Source: Bryobacterales bacterium (lineage in GTDB: Bacteria; Acidobacteriota; Terriglobia; Bryobacterales; Bryobacteraceae). From it: DNA of 10,114 nucleotides. Where the stretch lies: NCBI GenBank assembly GCA_003154855.1, contig PMEV01000066.1, positions 1 through 10,114 on the forward strand. The letters run 5' to 3'. Below are positions 1 through 6,194 of this stretch, one piece after another; positions within the stretch are counted from its first letter, which is position 1, and each line of letters starts with the position of its first letter. Under the pieces are notes generated by a model. That model was not told the DNA's origin, did no database searches, and saw nothing but the letters and a program-made list of their open reading frames with translations. The position numbers were made by a program, and so were the translations under genes.

Positions 1-739
1 CGTTCTTCTTGCCCTGCTCGAAGAGGTCGCGGACCCGGCTGGCGCCCACGCCCACGAACATCTCGACGAAATCCGAGCCCGAAATCGAGAAGAACGGCAC
101 GTTGGCTTCCCCGGCGATGGCCCGCGCCAGCAGCGTCTTGCCGGTTCCCGGAGGACCCACCAGCAGCACGCCCTTCGGAATCCGGCCGCCCAGTTTCTGG
201 AACTTCTGCGGCTCCCGCAGGAACTCGATGATCTCTTGCAGTTCTTCCTTGGCCTCCTCGACCCCCGCCACATCCTTGAAGGTCACCTTCTTCTGCTGCG
301 AGGAGTGCAGCCGCGCCCGGCTCTTGCCAAAGCTGAGCGCCTTGTTCCCGCCGCTCTGCATCTGGCGCATCATGAAGATCCACAGTGCCAGCAAAAGGAA
401 AATGGGGACCGTGTTGATGATCACGTTCACCCAGTTGCCCGAGTTGCTCTCCTTGACCTCGACGCTCACCCCGTTGGCCAGCAGTTGCTTGTAGACGTCG
501 TCGTACTTGTCGGGGATAAAGACGTGCAGCTCCCCCCGGTTGTCCCTGTACTTGCCGTGGACCTCCATCCCCGTGATGGTCACGGACTCGACCTTCTTGT
601 CCGACACGTCCTTCATGAACTGGGTGAAGTTGAGCTGAACGTCGGCCCGCTTCTGTTGCGACCGGAACGCCGCCCACAACATGGCCATCCCCAAGATCAG
701 GATCACCCAAAAGACCGCCGTCTTCACGTTCGAGTTCAT
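1..739 (-). CDS. ftsH: ATP-dependent zinc metalloprotease FtsH, N-terminal part (runs off the window)
   Basis: FtsH is a hexameric inner-membrane AAA+ protease that extracts and degrades misfolded membrane proteins and short-lived cytoplasmic regulators. Only the first 246 codons are present; the rest of the AAA domain and the HExxH protease domain lie beyond base 1. Visible: a first membrane segment at about residues 7-25, a periplasmic domain at about 30-105 (including [16 protein letters not shown]), a second membrane segment at about 106-125, then the start of the AAA module with [17 protein letters not shown] and Walker A GPPGTGKT at residues 195-202. This order is diagnostic of FtsH. 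The start ATG (739-737) has a strong purine-rich ribosome site, and it overlaps the tilS stop as ATGA, which implies translational coupling. The tilS-ftsH order is common in bacteria, often with hpt between the two; hpt is absent here. No break or frameshift is seen in this part. Confidence 0.97.
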   Translation of the reverse strand, partial: MNSNVKTAVFWVILILGMAMLWAAFRSQQKRADVQLNFTQFMKDVSDKKVESVTITGMEVHGKYRDNRGELHVFIPDKYDDVYKQLLANGVSVEVKESNSGNWVNVIINTVPIFLLLALWIFMMRQMQSGGNKALSFGKSRARLHSSQQKKVTFKDVAGVEEAKEELQEIIEFLREPQKFQKLGGRIPKGVLLVGPPGTGKTLLARAIAGEANVPFFSISGSDFVEMFVGVGASRVRDLFEQGKKN

Positions 740-2202
740 AAACCTCCTCCGCCCGCGCGACCGGCGGAGTCTCTCTCTATAACTATTGGACGCCAACGCC
801 CGAACTTTAGGTCAAAGTATTCCGGCATCTTGCGGATTTCCCGGACTTTTAACACGGAGCGGCTCTCCGGCGTGGCTGCATACCCGGCGGCCGGCCCGAA
901 TCGCGCCACCCAGACAATTTGCCCTCCGCAGGTGAGGAGCGGCCACTGGCGACGTTCCCAACGGGGAACCCCGGCTTCGCGGAACAGAGCCCCGATGCTC
1001 GCTTCCGTGGCGTGCCCAACCGGTCGGTAACGATCACCAGGCCTCCCGTTGCGCAGCCGTAAAGTCCCGGAGATCCTACCCCAGTCCAATAGCTCGCCTT
1101 CCCTCTCATTATATCCGCAATCGATTCGCGGAGGGAGCAATTCCAGTTCCACCTCGCATCCGGCTCCCGGCGCCGCATGGGGACCTGGCGCCGAAAGCTC
1201 GAGGTCGTAATCGCCCGGCTCCTGGGTGGGTGGCGACAGGCGCATCCACTGGCATGAGCGGCACGCCTCCAGGCCTGGGATCTGGCGCCGTCCCTCGCCT
1301 CGGTGGCTCCGCGCAAGTTCTAGAATCTGCTCGACATGCTGCAAATCGATCCGCCTGAGATCCCCCTTGGCGCGCTGGATGGCAGCTCGCGTCACCCGCC
1401 GCGCGACAGCCGGGTTGAGGCCCGCCAGCCAGTCCGCGCGAAACAGGACTGCCGGCGGGCGAGCCACCAGATTCCCCGCGGCGGCTTCCTCGACCACGCT
1501 CCGCCAGTAGTCCTCTTCATCCTGGGCGACCTGGGCGGCCCGGGCGAGAATCCCCTCCAGCGCCGGGTTCCAATCCCGCTTGAGCGCCGGAAGCAGGTCG
1601 TGCCGGATGCGGTTGCGGGCGAAACTCAGGTCTCGATTGCTGGAATCGTCCCGCCAGGCGATGCCCCGGTCCCGCAGAAACTGCTCCACTTCGGCGCGCC
1701 CGGCCTGGATCAGCGGGCGCACCAGGCCTTCCGCGGAGCAAGGCCGCATGCCCGCCAGCCCAGCCGTTCCGGCGCCCCGCAAGAAGCGGAACAGAACCGT
1801 CTCGGCCTGGTCCGAGCGGGTGTGGCCCAGCGCCACCCAATCCAGCACGCCGGACTGGATGAGCCCCAGAAAGAAGGCCCGCCGCACTTGCCGCGCGGCC
1901 TGTTCCAGGTTGTCTCCGGTCTCCAGCGACAGATCGCGGACCTCGGCCCGATGACAGCGGATCTCGAGGCCCAGCCCCTTCGCCAGGGCGCTGACGAACT
2001 GCGCGTCGGCGTCCGATTCCGCGCCCCGCAGCCGGTGGTCGACGTGCAGAACGCTGAGTTGGAGATCCCACCGCGGCGCCAGCTCCAGCAGCACGTGGAG
2101 CAGGCACACCGAGTCCGCGCCGCCCGAGACGGCCACGCCGACCCGTTGGCCGCGCACGAACATGCCGAACCGCTCGATGGTCTCGGCCACGCGCGCCAGC
2201 AT
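736..2202 (-). CDS. tilS: tRNA(Ile)-lysidine synthase TilS
   Basis: TilS is a cytoplasmic N-type ATP pyrophosphatase. It joins lysine to C34 of the CAU-anticodon tRNA-Ile, so the tRNA reads AUA instead of AUG and is charged with isoleucine; it is normally essential. The 488-residue product has the PP-loop SGGADS at residues 26-31, the family motif VDHRLRG at about 54-60, then [32 protein letters not shown] and the [21 protein letters not shown] segment. The C-terminal substrate-binding domain is complete, with [11 protein letters not shown] and [12 protein letters not shown] near the end. Length is normal for the family. The frame is open for another 59 codons upstream, but those codons read through low-complexity repeat DNA and TilS homology begins at [10 protein letters not shown], so I choose 2202. 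No good Shine-Dalgarno precedes it. The stop overlaps the ftsH start by 4 bases (ATGA), so the two genes probably form one operon. Confidence 0.96.
   Translation of the reverse strand: MLARVAETIERFGMFVRGQRVGVAVSGGADSVCLLHVLLELAPRWDLQLSVLHVDHRLRGAESDADAQFVSALAKGLGLEIRCHRAEVRDLSLETGDNLEQAARQVRRAFFLGLIQSGVLDWVALGHTRSDQAETVLFRFLRGAGTAGLAGMRPCSAEGLVRPLIQAGRAEVEQFLRDRGIAWRDDSSNRDLSFARNRIRHDLLPALKRDWNPALEGILARAAQVAQDEEDYWRSVVEEAAAGNLVARPPAVLFRADWLAGLNPAVARRVTRAAIQRAKGDLRRIDLQHVEQILELARSHRGEGRRQIPGLEACRSCQWMRLSPPTQEPGDYDLELSAPGPHAAPGAGCEVELELLPPRIDCGYNEREGELLDWGRISGTLRLRNGRPGDRYRPVGHATEASIGALFREAGVPRWERRQWPLLTCGGQIVWVARFGPAAGYAATPESRSVLKVREIRKMPEYFDLKFGRWRPIVIERDSAGRAGGGGL
743..750 (-). promoter_or_regulatory. 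Ribosome binding site of ftsH inside the end of tilS
   Basis: On the minus strand GGAGGAGG lies 3 to 6 bases before the ftsH ATG. It is formed by the last Gly codons of tilS. It fixes the ftsH start at 739 and allows re-initiation by ribosomes finishing tilS. Confidence 0.8.
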
Positions 2203-2208
2203 CTTCCC

Positions 2209-2214
2209 ATTGTA
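2209..2214 (-). promoter_or_regulatory. Possible -10 element of tilS (TACAAT)
   Basis: On the minus strand TACAAT lies 6 bases before the tilS ATG. If used, transcription would begin at or next to the start codon and give a leaderless or near-leaderless mRNA, which fits the lack of a clear Shine-Dalgarno. No good -35 hexamer is seen at 16-18 bases. Weak call. Confidence 0.25.
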
Positions 2215-2230
2215 TGGTCTCGCGGCCCGG

Positions 2231-2264
2231 GCCACTTTGGGTTCGCTTCGCCTCCGCCGGCGGC
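2231..2264. repeat. 34-base direct repeat, copy 1
   Basis: It begins with GCCACTTTGGGTTCG and ends with GCCGGCGGC. It matches the copy at 2281-2314 at 30 of 34 positions, including the first 15 without a change. The copies start exactly 50 bases apart and the DNA between them is unrelated. It lies just upstream of tilS. Two copies with one short spacer do not make a CRISPR array. It may belong to a dispersed repeat family. Confidence 0.75.
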
Positions 2265-2280
2265 CAGATCGCCCCCCCGC

Positions 2281-2314
2281 GCCACTTTGGGTTCGTTTGG
2301 TCTCGGCCGGCGGC
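2281..2314. repeat. 34-base direct repeat, copy 2
   Basis: Second copy of the repeat at 2231-2264, differing at offsets 16, 19, 21 and 25. Same orientation. The shared 15-base core GCCACTTTGGGTTCG is the most conserved part. Confidence 0.75.
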
Positions 2315-2428
2315 AGAACCTGTTCCGTTTTGGCACAGAGCCGGCGAGGAATAGCACCGGCGGGCCGCGCCGAAATCAAGCCGGTTTTTTGCGGTGACGC
2401 CCGATCGCGGCTTTTTTCTCCCGTCTAC

Positions 2429-2446
2429 TCTGCGCATTAGCGCAGA
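2429..2446. repeat. Small perfect hairpin TCTGCGC-ATTA-GCGCAGA
   Basis: Seven-base perfect arms around a 4-base ATTA loop in the region between the divergent genes. No T-run follows on either strand, so it is not an obvious intrinsic terminator. It could be an operator or a leader structure of a long tilS transcript. Function unknown. Confidence 0.4.
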
Positions 2447-2542
2447 CACGAGGGGAGAACCCGACCATCGCACCGCAGGCTGGGACCAGGAGGTGCTGCT
2501 ACAAAATGGGCCCTGAACCGATCATTATCTTCTTCTAGTCCT

Positions 2543-2573
2543 CGCAGAGACATCCGAAAAGTGTCTGCGTTTT
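2543..2573 (+). terminator. Weak terminator-like hairpin followed by TTTT
   Basis: CGCAG at 2543-2547 pairs with CTGCG at 2565-2569, extended by ACA/TGT after a 2-base AG bulge, and is followed by four T. The stem is short and imperfect and no gene ends nearby on the plus strand, so this may be chance. Confidence 0.2.
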
Positions 2574-2850
2574 CCGCAATCGGCCGCATTCAGGTGCAAA
2601 GCCCGAAAAGAAGAAGGCTTTCGTCGCGGGCCGGAATTCTGGCACGAGCCCCGCAGGAAACCGACGAATGCGCGCTACGACCAAAAGCCGTCGAGGAGCT
2701 CAGGCCAGGATTGCCGCCGGACGCCCTGGCCGGAGCGGAGAATCGCCCTCCGAAAGGGCCCTCCGTTGCGTGGGGCCGCGATACAACATTTCAAGGCTCT
2801 ATTGTTTCTTGACGTGGCTCGCAAGTGACACAGCAGACAGCATTAAAAAA

Positions 2851-2881
2851 TTGTTATGTACGCTCGAATCTCTGCTATGAT
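2851..2881 (+). promoter_or_regulatory. Probable promoter of the CHAT operon (extended -10)
   Basis: TATGAT at 2876-2881 differs from the -10 consensus by one base and is preceded by TG and one base (TGCTATGAT), an extended -10. A loose -35 candidate, TTGTTA at 2851-2856, is at a long 19-base spacing; an extended -10 tolerates a poor -35. The predicted start near 2887-2889 falls inside the left arm of the inverted repeat at 2882-2918. The surroundings are AT-richer than the rest of the window. TTGACG at 2809-2814 has no matching -10 and was not chosen. Confidence 0.5.
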
Positions 2882-2918
2882 TCCCTGGTAGTATTCCATT
2901 GCGGGATACTACCAGGGA
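2882..2918. repeat. Long near-perfect inverted repeat in the CHAT operon leader
   Basis: Left arm CCCTGGTAGTATTCC (2883-2897) and right arm GGGATACTACCAGGG (2903-2917) are separated by the 5-base loop ATTGC. All 15 positions pair, one as a G-T wobble, and one more T-A pair extends the stem to 2882/2918. It lies directly after the predicted -10 and about 50 bases before the CHAT start codon. As DNA it could be an operator overlapping the transcription start; as RNA it would be a very stable 5' hairpin that could protect the mRNA or regulate it. No U-run follows, so it is not a classical terminator. Confidence 0.85.
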
Positions 2919-2955
2919 GATGTGGGCAGTACCCTCCCCGCCAGCGCCAGCGTTC

Positions 2956-2960
2956 TGAGG
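2956..2960 (+). promoter_or_regulatory. Ribosome binding site deciding the CHAT gene start (TGAGG)
   Basis: TGAGG lies 9 bases before ATG 2970. The in-frame GTG at 2922 has no good site of its own and would put 16 residues ahead of the signal peptide, so 2970 is preferred. Confidence 0.6.
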
Positions 2961-2969
2961 CTCGCGTTC

Positions 2970-5453
2970 ATGCAAACCAAGGGTCTTTTGGTTTGTCTGG
3001 CACTGCTGTTGTCCAGTGCTGTGACCGTCAGAAATCCCGCCGCCTTCCGGCTTGAGGAAGACCGCTCGGAATCCCATAAGATAACTGCCATTCCTGAGCT
3101 TGCAGCCCTAGCGGCGCGGGCTAATTCCCTGATTTCGGAGGGCGATTATCTACAGGCCGCCAACGTCTGCCGCATCGGGTACGCGAAAGCTAAGCTCGCG
3201 GGCGACCAGCGCCTGGCGCTTCGGTTTCTGGGCAACCTGGGTAGTTGCTCGTTTGCGCTGTCGCACTACCGGCTGGCGCTGGATTCCTACCTGGAAGCGC
3301 GGAAGCTGGCCGAGCGGCTCGGCGACTGGGACACCGCCGGCGCGCTCTTGCTGAACATCTCTTCGTTGTACCTCCAGATGGGCGAAGTGGACGGGGCTGC
3401 GGAGACCGCCAGGGAGGGCTTGGCCAGCCTCGAGAGGCAGGCGCAATCGAAGTTCTGGATTCAGTTTCTGATGCAAGCGGGCAAGGTCAGGATATGGCAG
3501 GGTGATATCGATGGCGCGGTCCCTTTGTTCAGCCAGGCCAGCGCCGAGGCGGGCCGGCAAGGCAACCTCTCGCTCCAGGCACGGGCCTACGGCCTGCTGG
3601 GTTACGAGCTGCTGCGAAACGGCCGGGTGCAGGCGGCGGAGCGGCCGCTGCTGGAGGCCTTCCGTCTCCGCAAACTCATCCACGACCGGGAAATCGATAA
3701 CTCTTATATGAGCGTGGGCCTGTTGCGGATGTTCCAGGGCGATCTGAACTCCGCCGGCTCTCTGCTGAATCAAGCCGTCGCCGCGGCGGCCGCCAAGCAG
3801 GGGCCGATGCCACTCTGGAACGCCTACTACTTCCGCGGCCGCGTGCGGGATGCCCAGGGGAAGCTTCGCGCCGCGGTGGCAGACTTCCGGGAGGCGCTGG
3901 ATCTGGCCAGGCGCTGGCGGCTGGAGGTGATCCCGTCCGACGCTGTGCGGGTCAGTTTGGAGGTGAATCTCCAAAACCTCTATTCGGGGTTCATCCAGGC
4001 GGCTGGGCGGCTGTATCTCGCGACCAGTCAGCCCGCTCTGCTGCGCGAGAGCTTTGAAGCGGCGGAAGAGAACCGCGCCGCCAGTCTGCGGGCGCTGGTG
4101 ACGGAGAGCGGCGACTGGCAGCGCGGGCTGCCTTCGGAGTATGGGCAGCTTCTGGCGCGGCTGCGAACCACCGAAGTCACTCTGCTACGGAGCGAATCGC
4201 CGGCCGCCCGGGGCCAGGCGCAGCGGTTGCGATCCGCGTTGATGCAGATGGAAGCCAAGGCGGGACTGGACCTGGGGTACGATCCGGACAGCCCGGAAGC
4301 GCCGCGACTGCTCGAGCGGACCGTCCTGGGGCTGGCCCCGGACGAACTCCTGGTGAGTTTCCATCTGGACGAGCCGCACTCCTATTTCTGGGCGGTGACC
4401 CGGGAGGGCATCGAGTTCGGCGCTCTGGGCGGGCGCAGCCACATCGCCGACCAGACGCGGCAGTTCACCGAGGCGGTGGCGAGCGGATCGGAGGCCGCCC
4501 CCGCCTTGGGCCGGGCCTTGTACCGCACCCTGTTCGCCGGGCTGGGGAAAGCGGCGAAGAACAAGCCGCATTGGTCGCTGGCGCTGGACGACGCGCTGTT
4601 TTCCGTGCCCTTCGCCGCGCTGGTTGTGGACGGCGCGCCGGACCGCCCCGTCTACCTGGCGGAGCGCCATGCGGTGCGGCTGGTCCCCAGTGCGCACCTG
4701 ATCGCGAACTGGCAAGGCGGCCATTCCCAGCCCGGCAGCGCCGATCGGCGGGGGCCCTTCGTCGGCCTGGGGGACCCGGTTTACAACACTGCCGATCCGC
4801 GCTGGAGACCAAGCCCGGGGAGCGCGGATGGGGATTCCGGCTTGAACCTGCCCCGGTTGGCCGGGAGCGGCCGTGAGATTCGCAGGTGCGCGAGCGCGTG
4901 GGACCCGCATGCGCAGCCGCTGTTGCTGGAAGGCGCGGCGGCCACACGGGTGGCGCTCTCGAAGGCGTTGGAGAGCGAGCCGCCGGTGCTGCATCTGGCC
5001 ACTCACGTGGTAGGGGGCCGGCGCAACCCAGTCCAGGGACTGGTGGCGCTGAGCCTGTTGCCGGGCGGGGAGCCGGACTTTCTGACGGCGGCCGATATCG
5101 CCTCCTGGCGGGTGAAGGTGGGGCTGGTGGTGCTTAGCGGCTGCGGCTCGGGCTTGGGCGAGACGCTTCCGGGCGCCGGCCTGATGGGCCTGAGCCGCGC
5201 CTGGCTGGCGGCGGGCGCGGATGCGGTGGCGGCCAGCCTATGGCCGATAGCGGACGACACCGGGGATCTGTTCCTATCGTTGTATCGGCACCTGCGCGAG
5301 GACGCAGCCTCGCGAGGGCGCGAAAGGACCGCCGGTTATCCTCTGGCGGCCGTGGCGCTGGAGCGCGCTCAAATCGACATGTTGCACGCCGGTTCCTTGC
5401 GATCTTTACCGAGATACTGGGCTGGCTATTTCTTGTTGGGCAAGGAGCGGTAG
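2970..5453 (+). CDS. Secreted TPR protein with C-terminal CHAT caspase-like protease domain
   Basis: The 827-residue protein starts with a probable signal peptide (MQTKGLLVCLALLLSSAVTV), so the mature form is likely periplasmic or secreted. No other membrane segment is seen. Residues about 35-345 are a helical array of TPR-like repeats, with small residues and aromatic/Leu spacing such as ALRFLGNLGSCSFALSHYRLALDSYLEA. A helical linker follows at about 345-445, then a CHAT domain at about 449-822. The protease dyad is intact: His679 in LHLATHVVGG and Cys725 in VVLSGCGSGLGE. The family signature GLMGLSRAWLAAGADAVAASLWPIADD follows (read in two parts), and the chain ends in the usual RYWAGYFLLG. 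CHAT proteases belong to peptidase clan CD with caspases and separase; TPRs usually bind the partner or gate activity. Five bases separate its stop from the sigma factor start, so it is first in an operon with the sigma and anti-sigma genes. The substrate is unknown. Confidence 0.92.
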   Translation: MQTKGLLVCLALLLSSAVTVRNPAAFRLEEDRSESHKITAIPELAALAARANSLISEGDYLQAANVCRIGYAKAKLAGDQRLALRFLGNLGSCSFALSHYRLALDSYLEARKLAERLGDWDTAGALLLNISSLYLQMGEVDGAAETAREGLASLERQAQSKFWIQFLMQAGKVRIWQGDIDGAVPLFSQASAEAGRQGNLSLQARAYGLLGYELLRNGRVQAAERPLLEAFRLRKLIHDREIDNSYMSVGLLRMFQGDLNSAGSLLNQAVAAAAAKQGPMPLWNAYYFRGRVRDAQGKLRAAVADFREALDLARRWRLEVIPSDAVRVSLEVNLQNLYSGFIQAAGRLYLATSQPALLRESFEAAEENRAASLRALVTESGDWQRGLPSEYGQLLARLRTTEVTLLRSESPAARGQAQRLRSALMQMEAKAGLDLGYDPDSPEAPRLLERTVLGLAPDELLVSFHLDEPHSYFWAVTREGIEFGALGGRSHIADQTRQFTEAVASGSEAAPALGRALYRTLFAGLGKAAKNKPHWSLALDDALFSVPFAALVVDGAPDRPVYLAERHAVRLVPSAHLIANWQGGHSQPGSADRRGPFVGLGDPVYNTADPRWRPSPGSADGDSGLNLPRLAGSGREIRRCASAWDPHAQPLLLEGAAATRVALSKALESEPPVLHLATHVVGGRRNPVQGLVALSLLPGGEPDFLTAADIASWRVKVGLVVLSGCGSGLGETLPGAGLMGLSRAWLAAGADAVAASLWPIADDTGDLFLSLYRHLREDAASRGRERTAGYPLAAVALERAQIDMLHAGSLRSLPRYWAGYFLLGKER

Positions 5454-5458
5454 GATTC

Positions 5459-6169
5459 ATGGTGATTGAGCACGACAACGTCTTGAAGCGATTGAACAAC
5501 TCCGCCAGCGACTCGGTGGACCAGCACCATGGCAACACGAATGGGGGAGTATCGGGCGATTCCCCACGGGAGCTCAGGCCGGACTGGTCCGGCCTGGTCG
5601 CCAGGATCCAAGACGGCGATCCGGGGGCCATGGAGGAGCTGTATCGCGTGTTCTCGCGCGGAATCCGCTTCTATCTCTGCCGGCAGTTGGGTCCGCAAGA
5701 GCTCGACGACAAGGTTCACGACACCTTTCTGATCGTCGTCCAGGCCATCTGCCGGGGTGAATTGCGGGATCCCGACCGCCTGATGGGGTTCGTGCGGACG
5801 GTAGTGCGGAGGCAGGTGGCGGCGCACATCGACAAGGCCGTGCAAGCCCGGAGAGAGCAGGCGGATCTGCAGTGCGGGAGCATCGTCTCCGACGGCCGGA
5901 ACAACCCCGAGCAGGATGCTATCTCCCGGCAGCGTCAGGAGATCATGACCGCGGTGCTGCGCAGCCTCTCGCGGCGCGACCGCGAAATCCTGACCCGGTT
6001 TTACCTGCGGGGAGAGAGCCAGGAACAAATCTGCGGCGAAATGGGCCTGACGGAGACCCAGTTCCGCCTGTTGAAGTCGCGGGCCAAGGCCCGGTTTGGC
6101 GAGCTGGGGAGGCGAAAACTCCAAAAACGTGTTTTGCCATCACTTTTGCCGAGAGCAGTCTCGGCCTAA
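5459..6169 (+). CDS. ECF-type sigma-70 family RNA polymerase sigma factor
   Basis: A 236-residue cytoplasmic transcription factor expected to direct RNA polymerase to a small set of promoters. Sigma region 2 is at about residues 45-125 (WSGLVARIQDGDPGAMEELY, then LDDKVHDTFLIVVQAI) and region 4 at about 163-218, with a helix-turn-helix in GESQEQICGEMGLTETQFR. There is no region 1.1 or 3, which places it in the ECF class. The first 42 or so residues are a polar extension rich in Asn, Ser and Asp, longer than in a minimal ECF factor. The frame is open further upstream inside the CHAT gene, but ATG 5459 sits 11 bases after AGGAG and 5 bases after the CHAT stop, so coupling is likely. The anti-sigma gene follows after 25 bases. 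Such factors often control their own operon; whether the promoter upstream of the CHAT gene is its target cannot be told from one site. Confidence 0.92.
   Translation: MVIEHDNVLKRLNNSASDSVDQHHGNTNGGVSGDSPRELRPDWSGLVARIQDGDPGAMEELYRVFSRGIRFYLCRQLGPQELDDKVHDTFLIVVQAICRGELRDPDRLMGFVRTVVRRQVAAHIDKAVQARREQADLQCGSIVSDGRNNPEQDAISRQRQEIMTAVLRSLSRRDREILTRFYLRGESQEQICGEMGLTETQFRLLKSRAKARFGELGRRKLQKRVLPSLLPRAVSA
6148..6165. repeat. Hairpin at the 3' end of the sigma gene
   Basis: GCCGAGA (6148-6154) and TCTCGGC (6159-6165) pair perfectly around the loop GCAG, just before the TAA of the sigma gene. There is no following T-run. In mRNA it lies between the sigma and anti-sigma reading frames and could affect processing or the ratio of the two products. 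Confidence 0.5.
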
Positions 6170-6194
6170 AGACACCATCTACTACGGGTGCGTA

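Larger units (their letters stand above)
2203..2969. other. Divergent intergenic region between tilS and the CHAT operon (767 bases)
   Basis: No protein or RNA gene is supported here. Small open frames at 2561-2812 and 2668-2880 (83 and 70 residues, both Arg-rich) have no recognisable domain and no convincing ribosome site. The stretch contains a pair of direct repeats near tilS, two small hairpins, GC-rich filler, and from about 2780 an AT-richer tract with the likely promoter and a long inverted repeat for the rightward operon. It must hold the start signals of both divergent units. Confidence 0.7.

Noticed and set aside
236..1030. Long open frame on the plus strand, antisense to ftsH and tilS
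   Set aside because: It lies across two well-supported minus-strand genes, has no recognisable domain, and is rich in Arg, Pro and His as expected of GC-rich antisense frames.
2231..2314. CRISPR array
   Set aside because: Only two repeat copies with a 16-base gap and no cas gene; the repeats also differ at four positions.
1336..2397. 353-codon plus-strand open frame antisense to tilS
   Set aside because: The opposite strand encodes a complete TilS with all motifs; the plus-strand product has no domain and biased composition.
1517..2473. 318-codon minus-strand frame overlapping tilS in another register
   Set aside because: Shadow of tilS; composition is Gly/Arg/Ala-rich and its upstream part only reads through the direct repeats.
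2634..2649. GAATTCTGGCACGAG resembles a cDNA cloning adaptor (GAATTCGGCACGAG)
   Set aside because: It differs by an inserted base, and nothing around it suggests a cloning junction; most likely chance.
2561..2880. Two small Arg-rich open frames in the intergenic region
   Set aside because: No homology recognised, no convincing ribosome site, and they overlap each other and the promoter tract.
2883..2917. Intrinsic terminator
   Set aside because: The stem is strong but no T-run follows on either strand, and it lies right after a -10 element, not after a gene.
2970..5453. Type III-E CRISPR Craspase locus
   Set aside because: The TPR-CHAT and sigma parts are shared in logic, but no gRAMP/Cas7-11 effector, no Csx30/Csx31 and no repeat array are in the window, and this CHAT protein carries a signal peptide.
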